A DNA stretch of 64,000 bases from Ariolimax columbianus (GCA_036924085.1 JAVGWX010000011.1:30681886-30745885), one strand, 5' to 3'; numbered from the stretch's first letter, positions 24,496-34,687 are shown. Made by a program: numbers and translations. Notes: a model not told the origin generated them from the sequence alone.

Positions 24496-24968
24496 GCATT
24501 GTCTATCTGTCTGCATTACCTTTTCTGGCGATAACAACTTTTAAAAAGTATGTCGGAATTATCGCACTAGAACGGACAAAAAAAAAAACACAGTCCCGTG
24601 TTACGGCTGCAAGACCTTTGTCGGGGATAAAGAACAAAAGCAAAAATACCTAACAAATCATAACAAAACCAGTGTAAACGGAATTAACAGCTGATACAAC
24701 ATGAATTAAGATAGCGACCATTCACCAGAGGAATGAATGAATCACCGTATGCCGGTTAAGACACAGTATGTCAAACACGAAAAGAGCAATATGATTACGC
24801 AAAAACATTTGTACTGTAAAATGTGTCAAAATAGTAATTACACATGCTCATGCATACGCACAGAAGCAAATATGTATAATACATGAAACAATGAGTGTAT
24901 TCAATACCAAATATCAATACAAGCGCCTGTGTACCAAGAGGTACACATATAGTATATATATATATATA
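24496..24968. other. AT-rich spacer ending in (TA)n
   Basis: No gene or repeat recognised except the short TA run at about 24951-24968, directly in front of the mariner terminus. Confidence 0.5.
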
Positions 24969-25440
24969 CCAGGCGTGTTCAAATGAAACCAGACCTAACT
25001 GCACTAAGTGAACATACGTACGATGGGCATGATGACGTCACTTCTGATGTAAACAGCATATACAAACCGTCAAGTTAGCAAAATTTTCTTATCCTCCGAC
25101 TCATAGTTTCCTCAGCAAACCGTTAAAAACATTGTGGGTGTTTATTGAGAATCCGCCTAGAGTTGATCAGCGAGCGGTTGTTCGGTTTCTAACAGCTGAA
25201 GGGTGTCGACCAGTTGACATTCATCGCAGAATACAGGCAGTGTATGGGAACAAAAGTGTGTCTAAGACATAAGTGAAGAACTGGACAACGATGTTTAAAG
25301 AAGGATGCGAGTTAACGAAAGATCCTCCAAGACCAGGTCAGGCGCATAGTGTTTCGTCAGAAGTTGTCATCGCCAAAATTGATGCAGCAATTCGAATGGA
25401 CCGTCGCCGGAGCTTACGTCTACCACACTTTTGTCAGCAT
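24969..25440 (+). pseudogene. Tc1/mariner relic (Mos/GVQW3-like), 5' half only
   Basis: A mariner-type terminus (CCAGGCGTGTTCAAATGAAA) follows a TA run, the usual target of this superfamily. The reading frame from 25141 gives ENPPRVDQRAVVRFL, TAEGCRPVDIHRR and AVYGNKSVS, which is the N-terminal helix-turn-helix region of Mos-like transposases. A TAA stop at 25270-25272 interrupts it. The same frame then continues VKNWTTMFKEG and PRPGQAHSV, a degenerate second DNA-binding helix region with the RPGQ linker block. The catalytic DD34D half and the 3' terminus are missing. Inactive. Confidence 0.8.
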
Positions 25441-25589
25441 ACACTGCCTGCATGACTATAGCTACTCAAAATACTCCCAAAGTCTTTCCATAATAAGCCA
25501 GCAGAGTAAGTTTTCTGCACCTTATGCTGGTCTTGGACATTTGATTCCAGCATATACAGACATATGCAACCTTAGCCCCGGCTCTACCT

Positions 25590-26224
25590 GAGGTTCACTC
25601 TCTCGATGTAAGAGCCTCGGCCTCGGGTGCTGGAGGTCGCAAGTTCATTTTTTTTATTGCGTTCGCCTTATTTCTGTAATCCCCAAGGCGTGTGCGTTGT
25701 ACTGTGGTTTTTATTTTGCGCCTGTCGGCCCAGTGCATCCCGCTTCAGCATTTATTTTATGTAAGGGCCTGCTTCCTCCTGCATGTTCTAAGGGTTTGCT
25801 TCCCCGGTGATGGTGGTCGAACCCAGCACCTTCTGGTTGTGAGTCGTGTCACTTAACCACTAGCCCACGCCGTCCTGCGGATTCAAATCATGGAGGAGAT
25901 CGGAATTTTTCCCGTGAACTTTCTGGTATTTCCTCAGATCTCTGGGAAGTAGAGATCGTACCACAGTATGCAATTTCGCGCACGTTAAAAATTCCTCGGC
26001 AGTTTGGAAATCGAAGAATCTAGGCTTAACGTCCGCTGCCCGGACAAAATTTGTAATTATGTTAAAGATCTACCCCATCTATTACAGATCCTCTTCGATA
26101 CTACAGAGGTCGTGCATTTTCCTGCGATTCTCCAAAAATATGGAGAACAAACAAATACAGTTCTGGGTTAAACCGTGTGCAATGATGTTGATTCTTCGAC
26201 TAAACTAAACTAAACTAAACTAAA
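25590..26224 (+). mobile_element. SINE family S copy 1, interrupted by another SINE
   Basis: A tRNA-like head (TCTCGATGTAAGAGCC ... GGAGGTCGCAAGTTCA) sits at 25599-25647. The body resumes at 25877 with GATTCAAATCA, a B-box-like sequence, and ends at a (CTAAA)n tail at about 26199-26224. The body matches the reverse complement of 55868-56410 and of 61508-61715. The interruption at 25648-25876 is a separate reverse-orientation SINE. The element is non-coding and would depend on LINE machinery. Confidence 0.8.
25648..25876 (-). mobile_element. tRNA-headed SINE nested in SINE S
   Basis: On the minus strand an A-box-like GGGCTAGTGGTTAAG (about 25853-25867) and a B-box-like GGGTTCGACCACC (25812-25824) form a tRNA-like head, followed by a body and a poly(A) tail (T-run at 25648-25655). 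The body contains CTGGGCCGACAGGCGCAAA, close to the core of the long SINE L found elsewhere here. Imperfect 9-bp flanks (GCAAGTTCA and GCGGATTCA) may be the target duplication. Confidence 0.75.
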
Positions 26225-26884
26225 GGTCAAGGTTGTTCTCGAGCACCTTGTGCCGGAAGGGCTCAAGTGTTAGATACTTCAAGTATGATGGGGTATTTAA
26301 ATGTGCATATTCACATCTGGATACGTGGATAACAATGATAGAAGTTATGAACCCGCTTCCTTCGCTGGGACAAAGAAGCGCTCTAACGATTCTACCAATC
26401 ATACGCCCACCCACTCAATAAGCATGTCCAGATCACGAACTTGTGCTGGCGTCTCTGTGACCGCCACTCCCTACTATTTACTGCCATCTCTCCCTACTTC
26501 CCACTTCTTCTATTTGTCAGCGCCCACCCATCTCATCAATGACAAGACACGCCCCAACGAACACGATCGCCCAACATGTAGTTTCCAAATCGGCTTCCAT
26601 CACAAATTACAGAGCGGAATCCTGCATAGACGCTGTTGTCTGCACGATTTCTCTGCTCGTCTGCATGTCTGTGTGGACAAAAGTATGTCCTTCGCGAGAG
26701 ATGTTTGCTCTACAGAAAAAGGTCTGTCTCAAAACAGCCGCCAGTCTGACTGCCTATTCGCTTGTTTCTATGCTATTATAGTGTGTACATGTGTCCGAAA
26801 GTCTGCTCGGACTTTGCTTTTTGGTTTGACCGTTTCACTGAAAATGGAGGCTCATTACATTCTAGTGTTTGATGAGTTTATCAT
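26225..26884. other. No recognised feature
   Basis: Several open frames of 60-210 codons overlap here, but none has a recognisable domain or repeat relationship inside the window. They are probably fortuitous. Confidence 0.4.
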
Positions 26885-27405
26885 TTCCCAAGAACGTTTC
26901 CGATTTCACTATTTCTTTTTCGTCATATGTCACTAAATATTTTAAATCCGATTTCACTATTTCTTTTTCGTCAGATTTCACAAAAAAATTTTTCATCAGT
27001 TTCAATAAATATTTATCATCAAATTTCACTATTTATTTTTCGCCAGATTTCACTATTTATTTTTTGTCAGATTTCACAAAATATTTTTCCTCAGATTTCA
27101 CTAAATATCTTTCATCAGATTTCACTAGTTATTTTTTGTCAGATTTCACTATTTATTTTTCATCAGATTTCACTATTTATTTTTTGTCAGATTTCACAAA
27201 ATATTTTTCCTCAGATTTCACTAAATATCTTTCATCAGATTTCACTAGTTATTTTTCGTCAGATTTCACTATTTATTTTTCATCAGATTTCACTATTTAT
27301 TTTTTGTCAGATTTCACTAAATATCTTTCATCAGATTTCACTACTTATTTTTCATCAGATTTCACTATTTATTTTCCGTCAGATTTCACTATTTACATTT
27401 CAGAA
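26885..27405 (+). repeat. 24-bp minisatellite with 120-bp higher-order unit
   Basis: Unit of the form TCAGATTTCACTATTTATTT plus four bases. Five successive variants form a 120-bp block that repeats almost exactly (27067-27186 and 27187-27306). The 24-bp unit leaves three frames open, which explains the long low-complexity reading frames here. Confidence 0.95.
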
Positions 27406-27690
27406 TTATTTTGCCCTCTCTGTTTCGTTGCTGAAATATTTTAACAGAAGAAAGACAGCTAAATTGTAACGTATCATCATCAAGTGCCTTCTCCGCATCG
27501 GAGGTTGACGTTAATGGATCTCTGTCTCTGACCCGTGGCAGGTCTGCACTCTCAGACTGTGCTATTAACACTGTATAATTCGCATATCTAAAATTATTAA
27601 TACTTCGTTCTATATTCAATCCAAAAATGTCTTCGAATTCATTGAACATTTTTTTCAGTGTATATATTAAACAGGCACACCACATAGACT
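27389..27690 (-). pseudogene. LINE RT fragment with degraded YADD motif
   Basis: Minus-strand reading contains MFNEFEDIFGLNIE then NNFRYANYTVLIAQSE. This matches the RT palm block normally written YADDTVLIA, but the catalytic Asp pair is changed to Asn-Tyr. It is the downstream part of the palm domain whose upstream part lies at 28373-28567; a different LINE tail separates them. Dead copy. Confidence 0.75.
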
Positions 27691-28372
27691 AACCATTTTC
27701 TTATATCTTAACTTAACGTCTCTAAATTGGTTTTGAATACTCTTCAGTCTGTATACAACCAGTTTTATATACATTTCCTTGCTCTTAAAGCTATGAGCAT
27801 TTAATCTATTCTTAAATGAATTAATTGTCCTTCCCTACACTACTTCATGTGGTGATGCATTCCAAGCATTCACCACTCTCTGGCTACAAAAATATTTCCC
27901 AACATCTAATCTGGACCTCTAATTAGTTGATTTGTAGCTGTGTCTTCTTGTTGTTAAGTGGTTGTATTTGGAAAAACTTCTTATAGTCTTAATTTATCCT
28001 TTCCATACAGGATTATCTTATAAACCTGTATTATGTCATCTCGAACTCTTCTCTTGTGTAGACACTGTAGGCCGGTATTTTCTGAGTCTTTCCTCATTTG
28101 AAATTATGAAATCCCACTAGCAGTTTTGTCGCTTGTCCATGTATCCTTCCCAGCATGTTTATATCTCCTCTTCGATAAATGCTCCACACCTGTACACAGT
28201 ACTCCAATCTAGGTCTAACTAATGCTTTTTACAGTTTGACAATCAATTCCTTGCTCCTATGTTTAATATATCTTTTTATGATAACTTACATTGCTTTTGC
28301 CTTTCTTCACTGCTACCTGGACTTGCTCACTGATCTTACATGTATGATCTATTATAACTCCTAGGTCACACC
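27690..28372 (-). pseudogene. CR1/L2-like LINE 3' end nested in another LINE
   Basis: Minus-strand fragments read LGVIIDHT, SEQVQVAVKK, SRLDVGKYFCSQRVVNAWN and INSFKNRL. This is the conserved post-RT region of CR1/L2-style elements, with many stops and shifts. A second copy of the same region lies at 41945-42575. It separates two adjacent palm-domain pieces of another LINE, so it inserted later. Exact termini are uncertain. Confidence 0.7.
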
Positions 28373-28567
28373 TCATCTACTTGGGAGCGCCTCATCTTTC
28401 GTTCTCAGGTATACCGATTGATCTGAGTACAAGTTTATGACTTGCTGGATATCCTTACAGACCAGATGGAAATTCTCTGGACATTTCATTAACTGTTCAT
28501 GCTTCACGTTCTCAAACGCTTTAGTGCAATAAATGCAGCAAGCATAAACGTCCTTTTGCATTTCCAT
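28373..28567 (-). pseudogene. LINE RT palm fragment (motif A region)
   Basis: Minus-strand reading MEMQKDVYACCIYCTKAFENVKH matches the RT block that normally contains DYxKAFDxVxH; the catalytic Asp of motif A is changed (IYCTKAFEN). It continues QVINLYSDQSVYLRTKDE, the region before motif B. The next expected palm segment is at 27389-27690. Confidence 0.75.
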
Positions 28568-28568
28568 G

Positions 28569-29132
28569 TATGGCTGCTAGCGTCAGGGTCAGCAATCCAG
28601 ATCTGCCAGGACCCTTCTACACCTCCACGTGGTGATCCTGGATAACAGGCTCCAACAGAGCAGACTGGCTAAGGAGAAGGGAGAGCAGACTGGCTAAGGA
28701 GAAGGGAGAGCAGACTGACTAAGGAGAAGGGAGAGCAGACTGGCTAAGGAGAAGGGAGAGCAGACTGGCTAAGGAGAAGGGAGAGCAGACTGGCTAAGGA
28801 GAAGGGAGAGCAGACTGGCTAAGGAGAAGGGAGAGCAGACTGGCTAAGGAGAAGGGAGAGCAGACTGGCTAAGGAGACGGGAGAGCAGACAGGCTAAGGA
28901 GAAGGGAGAGCAGACTGGCTAAGGAGAAGGGAGAGCAGACTGGCTGAGGAGAAGGGAGAGCAGACTGGCTAAGGAGAAGGGAGAGCAGACAGGCTGAGGA
29001 GAAGGGAGAGCAGACTGGCTGAGGAGAAGGGAGAGCAGACTGGCTGAGGAGAAGGGAGAGCAGACTGGCTAAGGAGAAGGGATCGGAGAGGGAAGGCTAA
29101 CCTCGCACTCAAAAATGCCTGCTGATGTCATA
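28569..29132 (+). mobile_element. SINE L copy carrying a 25-bp minisatellite
   Basis: Begins with GCTGCTAGCGTCAGGGTCAG and ends near ATGCCTGCTGATGTCATATG, both typical of the long SINE L family. Between them the segment AGAGCAGACTGGCTAAGGAG has been amplified in tandem (28657-29081). The 3' core and tail of the SINE are missing. Confidence 0.8.
28657..29081 (+). repeat. 25-bp minisatellite, about 17 copies
   Basis: The unit is AGAGCAGACTGGCTAAGGAG followed by AAGGG, with very few variants (GGCTGAGG, AGACAGG, GAGACGGG). In other SINE L copies this segment occurs once, so the array grew inside the transposon. Confidence 0.97.
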
Positions 29133-29344
29133 TGCTCCACAACCATTTTCAAACAGAAAATCTATTTTCTTGTTCCGCTGCTCGGCTCACAACCAAACTG
29201 CTCCTCACCGACTTCTTTGCCAATCTTTCTTGAATTGTATCTTGTGTTATTATTTTGGTGATATGACTAACCAAACTTATAGTTCTACAATCCGTTCACT
29301 CTACTGTTTTGGTCTTCTGAGACAACATTCCAAGTGGTTTACCA

Positions 29345-29680
29345 GGATCTATGTGTATGACAAGGACAAGAATAGCACCACTGCCACACTGAGTGTGTCG
29401 TAAGAGGTGACTAACTAGGTGACATGGCATTACACTGATCATGGTTAGGTAGTTTGTTAAGAGCAGCATAAATTGCGGCTAACAGACTGCGGGTTTACTT
29501 TGCTCTAGTGTTTGAGTCTATTAAGATGGACTCGCACATCAGCTAACCACCCTCCGTAGTGCAGTAATCAGCCTCCCGAGCCTAGCATACTAGGCAGAAA
29601 ATCTTAAATCTGGAACACCCAGCTGACACTAGAGACTTATGCCCCTGTAGAAGTGCAGGTCAAATAAGACTAAGACAACA
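29345..29680 (+). repeat. Interspersed repeat R4, plus-strand copy
   Basis: The segment from GTCGTAAGAGGTGACTAAC through CTGCGGGTTTACTTTGCTC to CCCCTGTAGAAGTGCAGGTC matches the reverse complement of 60467-60870. The middle also resembles the start of the R3 repeats at 40690 and 52990. Likely a SINE or a degraded non-coding element; no protein is encoded. Confidence 0.7.
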
Positions 29681-29904
29681 TTATAAACTCTGAAATTGTT
29701 AAGTCCTGTGCTCCATGGCCTATTGCGTATATGTTGTTTCGTAGGTTGTGACTCGATCAACACCAAACTATTGAATTGTGTAGACATTTCAGCATTAAAA
29801 TAACTAGATATAAATCATAACTGGGCTACTGTTGTCTTTAGTTCTTTAACTGGCTAGCTTTCATATGTTTGTTTACCAAATTTTAGGCATTTCCATAGTT
29901 ACTT

Positions 29905-30535
29905 GTACATCATCATCATCATCAGATGCCCTGCCGGTTAGCGTTGGCGATCATGGACCTCGATCCACTTCTATCCACGTGTGTGGTTTACCAACTCTGT
30001 TGTTGATTGCCGCCCATACCATTCTCTCAGGCTGTCCTTCCCCTGTCTATCTTTCCCGTTGTCACAACGTGTTTTAACCCGCCTCTTCTCATAACATGCC
30101 ATAAGAAAGGATGACTGTCTTGTTCTGATCCTTGCAATAGGTTATCTTTGTGTCTGTGCCTCCTCGAGTACTGCATCATCAGTCTTCTTTGTGTTTGTGC
30201 CTCCTCGAGTACTGCATCATCAGTCTTCTTTGTGTTTGTGCCTCCTCGAGTACTGCATCATCAGTCTTCTTTGTGTTTGTGCCTCCTCGAGTACTGCATC
30301 ATCAGTCTTCTTTGTGTTTGTGCCTCCTCGAGTACTGCATCATCAGTCTTCTTTGTGTTTGTGCCTCCTCGAGTACTGCATCATCAGTCTTCTTTGCAGT
30401 CCATGGGATCCGCAGCATTCTTCTATAAAACCACATTTCCGTTGCTTCCAAAGATCTAAGTGCAAACATGCTATTTGTCCACGATTCACTGACATATGAC
30501 AGTACTGGTTCAATGTAGCATCCAAGAACTCTCAT
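29905..30535 (-). pseudogene. LINE RT tail with internal minisatellite and (TGA)n end
   Basis: Minus strand: GCYIEPVLSYVSESWT then LEATEMWFYRRMLRIPWTAKK, the conserved post-palm region of a non-LTR RT. After a tandemly repeated stretch comes FLWHVMRRGGLKHVVTTGKI, the usual next block, and the copy ends at (TGATGA)n near 29905-29925. The repeated stretch (30150-30396) encodes the residues right after WTAKK. Clearly inactive. Confidence 0.8.
30150..30396 (+). repeat. 41-bp minisatellite, 6 copies, within LINE tail
   Basis: Unit starts CCTCCTCGAGTACTGCATCA; copies begin at 30159, 30200, 30241, 30282, 30323 and 30364 and are nearly identical. The unit length is not a multiple of three, so the host reading frame is destroyed. 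Confidence 0.97.
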
Positions 30536-30765
30536 TCTCAGTTCCAGTGAATAGAATTTTTGGCCTGGAAGATCGATTTTGCGTGCCTAGGACAGATAAT
30601 AAAAAGGGGTGGTAGATGTGAAAGGGAGGTCAAGAATAGAACAGGAATGGTCCAGAACACATTAAACAATCTGTGAAACGCATGTATGTTGTCATTCAAA
30701 GGAGTAACAAATACGCTAATAATTAGTCATCACGTGTCACATATATTCCCCATTACGGAGCTGAG

Positions 30766-31345
30766 AGAGCCAAGGTAGCGCAGTGGTTAGTGCATAAACT
30801 TCTTAGCGAAGGGTCTGGGATTCGGTCCACAGTTGGTACGGGGTTATTTACTTTCCTAAAACGGCACCCGTCGTTCTCACAGCCTCAAAAAGTGGGTACC
30901 AGAATACTCTGGGAAAGTAAAAGCGGCCGGCGTGATGTTCACACCTAGTGTGTCAATTATCAAGACAAATATGGGATCAATACGCGGAGCAGCGCATGAA
31001 CTGTAGCGGTCAGCAACCCATAGATGACTGCTAGCGTCAGAACCAGCGAACCAGAGCTGTCAGGACCCTTCTACACCTCATCGCGGTGATCCTGGATATT
31101 AGGCTGCACCAGAGCAGACTGGCTTAGGAAAAGGGATCGAAGAGGGAAGGCTAACCTGGCACTAAAAAATGCCTGCTGAAGTCGGATGTGTTGGAACAAA
31201 AAGTGCAAATTTCGTAATCAAGCTGTAAACTATGACACAGTGCATTCCGTTCTCTGGACTACATTTTGCTACTTGCAAAGTCCGTTTCAGGACTTGGTAG
31301 CGGAAGATTGAGAACGAACGAAGCCAAGAGAAGCCAAAGAAAAAT
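30766..31345 (+). mobile_element. Long tRNA-headed SINE (family L), most complete copy
   Basis: The head has an A-box-like TAGCGCAGTGGTTAG (30776-30790) and a B-box-like GGATTCGGTCC (30818-30828), as expected for an RNA polymerase III promoter. It runs into the body shared with all partial copies (GCAGCGCATGAACTGTAGCG, GACTGCTAGCGTCAG, GCAGACTGGCTTAGGAAAAG, GTGCAAATTTCGTAATCAAG) and ends with GAACGAAGCCAAGAGAAGCC. At about 580 bp it is long for a SINE. No coding capacity. Confidence 0.75.
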
Positions 31346-31617
31346 ATGGGCTTAACACCATATTTCCAATATGTCATTCAGATTAATAGTTGATTAATAA
31401 CAGCATGTCCAAGGTAAGTGACAGAGCATGTTGGAAGTCCATTGCAGTGAACCTTTTCTGGACATCATCATGATCATTATCACTTTGTTAAAGTCTCTTT
31501 CTATTGGCTGCTCTTGCACAATTATTGATTTTCTCTGCACATTCGTGGATTTGCTGCCACTGTAAGATGGTGAAACACTGCAGCCAATTCCGTTGATGTA
31601 GATATTCAGAAGTGAAT

Positions 31618-31922
31618 CATATGTAAGTAAGTTGTAAGTTGTAAGTTGTAAGTTGTAAGTTGCTCAACGCAAGCGAAGATGGCAACATCATCAGACTGTC
31701 CTCGTCCTGAAGATGTAACTTGCGCTGAATTTGGATTATAGTGAGAAAGAAGTTGCGCTGGACAGCAATCTCACTCTCTCGTCCTGAGTTACTAGGAATA
31801 AGTGGCAAGACATACAATCAAGACGACTGGAAGTAGCTCAAGATGCAGAAATTCAGGTCGTACAATCCGTGAGACCAGGGGTCGCTTGAAACTTGTGGGA
31901 GTCGATCGTCCACCGTTTCCTT
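31618..31922 (-). mobile_element. SINE family R2, minus strand, with (GTAAGTT)n end
   Basis: Homologous to 63230-63541: shared blocks include CATCATCAGACTGTCCTCGT, GTGGCAAGACATACAATC and GTCCACCGTTTCC. The left end carries a GTAAGTT run (31622-31663), the likely 3' tail. The tRNA-like head seen in other copies is missing to the right of 31922. Confidence 0.75.
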
Positions 31923-32343
31923 GACAGGAACAGCCGCCCCCCACGCGTAGACTAGAAGACGCTGCTGCTGACCAGCTCCCACATCTGCAGCTCTACGTGA
32001 GGGATCATTAACCCATGACTGAGGGGAGATTCCGGTCCTGGCATGCAATGAAAATGGACGCAATTTCCAAGTAGGTCGTGCACACCAACCAAGGACGGTG
32101 CGCAATCTGTAGTGACGTCCTATCCAACAATGTGTATTCTATAACACAAGAAGAAGATATAGCATTTTCTCCGAATTCCGAGGAAAATTACAAACATAGG
32201 CTTCCTGTGAATAGCCTAGGACGTGCTAGAAAATGATCGCCACACAACACTTCGCTCCAAACATTAATTGGAACGAACAAACCAAACGAAAATCGCAGAT
32301 CATGATAGCAGCTATTGCTTGGTCGCCATCTTACCGGAAACTC
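31923..32343. other. No recognised feature
   Basis: Unique-looking sequence with one open minus-strand frame (31818-32105) that I cannot assign. Confidence 0.4.
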
Positions 32344-32345
32344 CT

Positions 32346-32376
<31 letters not shown>

Positions 32377-32456
32377 ACAAACGCTCGCACACACACACAC
32401 ACACGCACACACACACACACACATACACACACACACATTCGCGCACACACACAAAC
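32344..32456 (+). repeat. (TA)n(CA)n microsatellite
   Basis: Pure TA run followed by about 85 bp of CA dinucleotides with scattered substitutions. Confidence 0.97.
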
Positions 32457-32719
32457 AGTATTCCTGACAAATGAAATGCGGAGAGAGAGAGCGAGAGAAA
32501 GATAGTAAAGAGAAATAGAGACATCCTCACAGTGGTATGTAGAGTTTTACGTGTGAATCTAGGAAATGAATCAACAGATAAATCATTTGCAGCAACACAA
32601 ATGTGGTTGATGAAAGGAATAATATACAATGGGCAGCTTAGAAACTCAATGAAGGAACAGGACAAGAAAGCAATGATAACCATCATACGTGCGTTCATTC
32701 TCGTTTGATTTCAACGTCA

Positions 32720-33007
32720 TTAAGGACGCTGAGGTCTCACCAGCTGTGATCGCCAAGACGTGAAAGACGCTGAGGCCTCACCAGCTGTGATCGCCAAGAC
32801 GTGAAAGACGCTGAGGTCTCACCAGCTGTGATCGCCAAGACGTGAAAGACGCTGAGGCCTCACTAGCTGTGATCGCCAAGACGTGAAAGACGCTGAGGCC
32901 TCACCAGCTGTGATCGCCAAGACGTGAAAGACGCTGAGGCCTCACCAACTGTGATCGCCAAGACGTGAAAGACGCTGAGGCCTCACCAACTGTGATCGCC
33001 AAGACGT
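32720..33007 (+). repeat. 41-bp minisatellite, 7 copies
   Basis: Unit AAAGACGCTGAGGCCTCACC plus AGCTGTGATCGCCAAGACGTG. Copies differ at one or two sites (GGTCTC/GGCCTC, AGCTG/AACTG). Unrelated in sequence to the 41-bp array at 30150. Confidence 0.97.
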
Positions 33008-33707
33008 TAAGTTTACTAGAACTTTTCTATACACATCACGTGTCATTGGGGTATCATGCATGGATAGCACTCAGTAAGAGAGGTCGAGAAAGCGAGTTAA
33101 AGAAGATCTAAGGGTTAAACTGGATGGGTAAATGCGGAGTATTTCAAGTGATGATATGCTCTAATGTTGGATGCTTTTAGAAGGAATTGTTCGCCAGCGC
33201 CACATGGCATGCCACTTGATGATGATGATCATGATGATGATGACTACTCTAGCACTTGATGTCTGCTATTCACCTTAATCTGTATACATTTCAATCAGCA
33301 ACTATAATCTGCTGCACGCGACATGTTTGAAATACCCCGTTAACATAAGCTCTGTGACCCATGCAAGTTAACAGTGGCGTAGCTTTACTGTCAGGGGCGA
33401 TCGAGCACAAATGGATTGTCGCTCACTCTATACAGTATTATCCACAGAGTCGAAGAGTTCACTGTCCTTCTTGAACTTCTGACGATAGGTCCGAGACGTG
33501 CTAGAGGAATAGTTATAAGAAAAAGTATGCTATGAAACGTACTTATAACTAAATTTGTGTTCTTAGTTTACATCATTTCAGTTCAAGTGCCATATCCGCA
33601 TGGAAAGTAGGCTGCATTGGATCTTCAGTGTACTCTACTTTTTGCTGTAATGGTGCAATCTCAGATGCTTTTTCCAGTTCATCTCCTGACGCCATCCACC
33701 CACCCAA
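33008..33707. other. Spacer with short GAT-rich tract
   Basis: No gene recognised. A GATGATGAT-type tract lies at about 33216-33242 and could be the 3' tail of a lost retroelement, but no coding block is visible before it. Confidence 0.4.
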
Positions 33708-34007
33708 AACGCTGACTGCTAGCGTCAGGGCCAGCGAACCATAGCTGCCAGGACCTTTCTATACCTCCACGCCGTGATCCTGGATAATAGGCTGCAGCAA
33801 GGCAGACTGGCTAAGGAGAAGGGATCGAAGAGGGAATACTAACCAGGTACTCAAAAAATGCTTGCTGAAGTCGGATGTGTTGGGCCGAAAGGTGCAAATA
33901 TCGCAGACAAGCTGTAAACTACAACACAACGCATTCCGTTCTCTGGACTACATTCTGCTACTTACCCTTCCAGGGTTTGGTAGTGAGAGATTGAGAACGA
34001 ACGAAGA
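33708..34007 (+). mobile_element. SINE L copy, left arm of an inverted pair
   Basis: Runs from CTGACTGCTAGCGTCAGGGC to GAGAACGAACGAAG and includes the core TGGGCCGAAAGGTGCAAATA. The tRNA-like head is missing. Paired in opposite orientation with 34045-34400. Confidence 0.85.
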
Positions 34008-34044
34008 AGAAGAATGTGATCCAGATAGTTGATATTTGGCTTGG

Positions 34045-34400
34045 CTTGGCTTGGCTTCGTTCGTCCTCAATCTCCCGCTACCAAACCATAAAATGGCTTA
34101 AGTAGCAGAATGTAGTCCAGAGAATGGAATGCGTTGTGTCGTAGTTTACAGCTTGACTGCGATATCTGTACCTTTCGGTCCCAACACATCCGACTTCAGC
34201 AAACATTTTTTGGGTTCCCGGTTAGCATTCCCTCTTCGATCCCTTCTCCTTAGCCAGTCGCCCCTGCTGCAGCCTGTTATCAGGGATCACCGCGTGGAGG
34301 TGAAGAAAGGTATTAGCAGCTCTGGTTCGCTGGCCCTGATGCTAGCAGTCAGCTATGGGTCGCTGACCAATGCAGCTTATTCGCTGCTCAGCATCTTGAT
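34045..34400 (-). mobile_element. SINE L copy, right arm of an inverted pair
   Basis: Reverse complement of the same family, starting at the tail (GGCTTGGCTTGGCTTCGTTC) and ending in the 5' body (TCAGCATCTTGATCCC). The two arms are separated by only about 37 bp. Confidence 0.85.
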
Positions 34401-34687
34401 CCCAGTTGATATTTTATTGGTATCTATAAACATGGCTACTTGTCATTTTTCCCAATAATCATATTCTTTGTTTTCTTTATGTTTATGTCTAATCCAAACT
34501 CTTGACTTATTTTGTATAATGTTGTCACAAGCGCCTGTAATTCGTGCTCACTTTATATATTTCATTAATGAACTAGCCGGTCTGTTGCTGGTTTCTCTTA
34601 TAGGACAGTTTATCCCACGGATGGGTTCAAGATGGTCACCACTGTCCTCCGATGTGCTTTTCGGGGAAGCAGACTGTGTGACGGCGA
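34401..34687. other. No recognised feature
   Basis: AT-rich sequence between the SINE pair and the G tract; nothing recognised. Confidence 0.4.

Noticed and set aside
26301..26936. 211-codon plus-strand open frame as a host gene
   Set aside because: No recognisable domain, low-complexity composition, a second overlapping frame of similar quality and no sign of exon structure.
30776..30828. Functional tRNA gene
   Set aside because: A- and B-box-like motifs are present, but no cloverleaf with acceptor-stem pairing is evident and the sequence runs into a SINE body. The same applies to the heads near 25860, 37125, 56345, 56545 and 63530.
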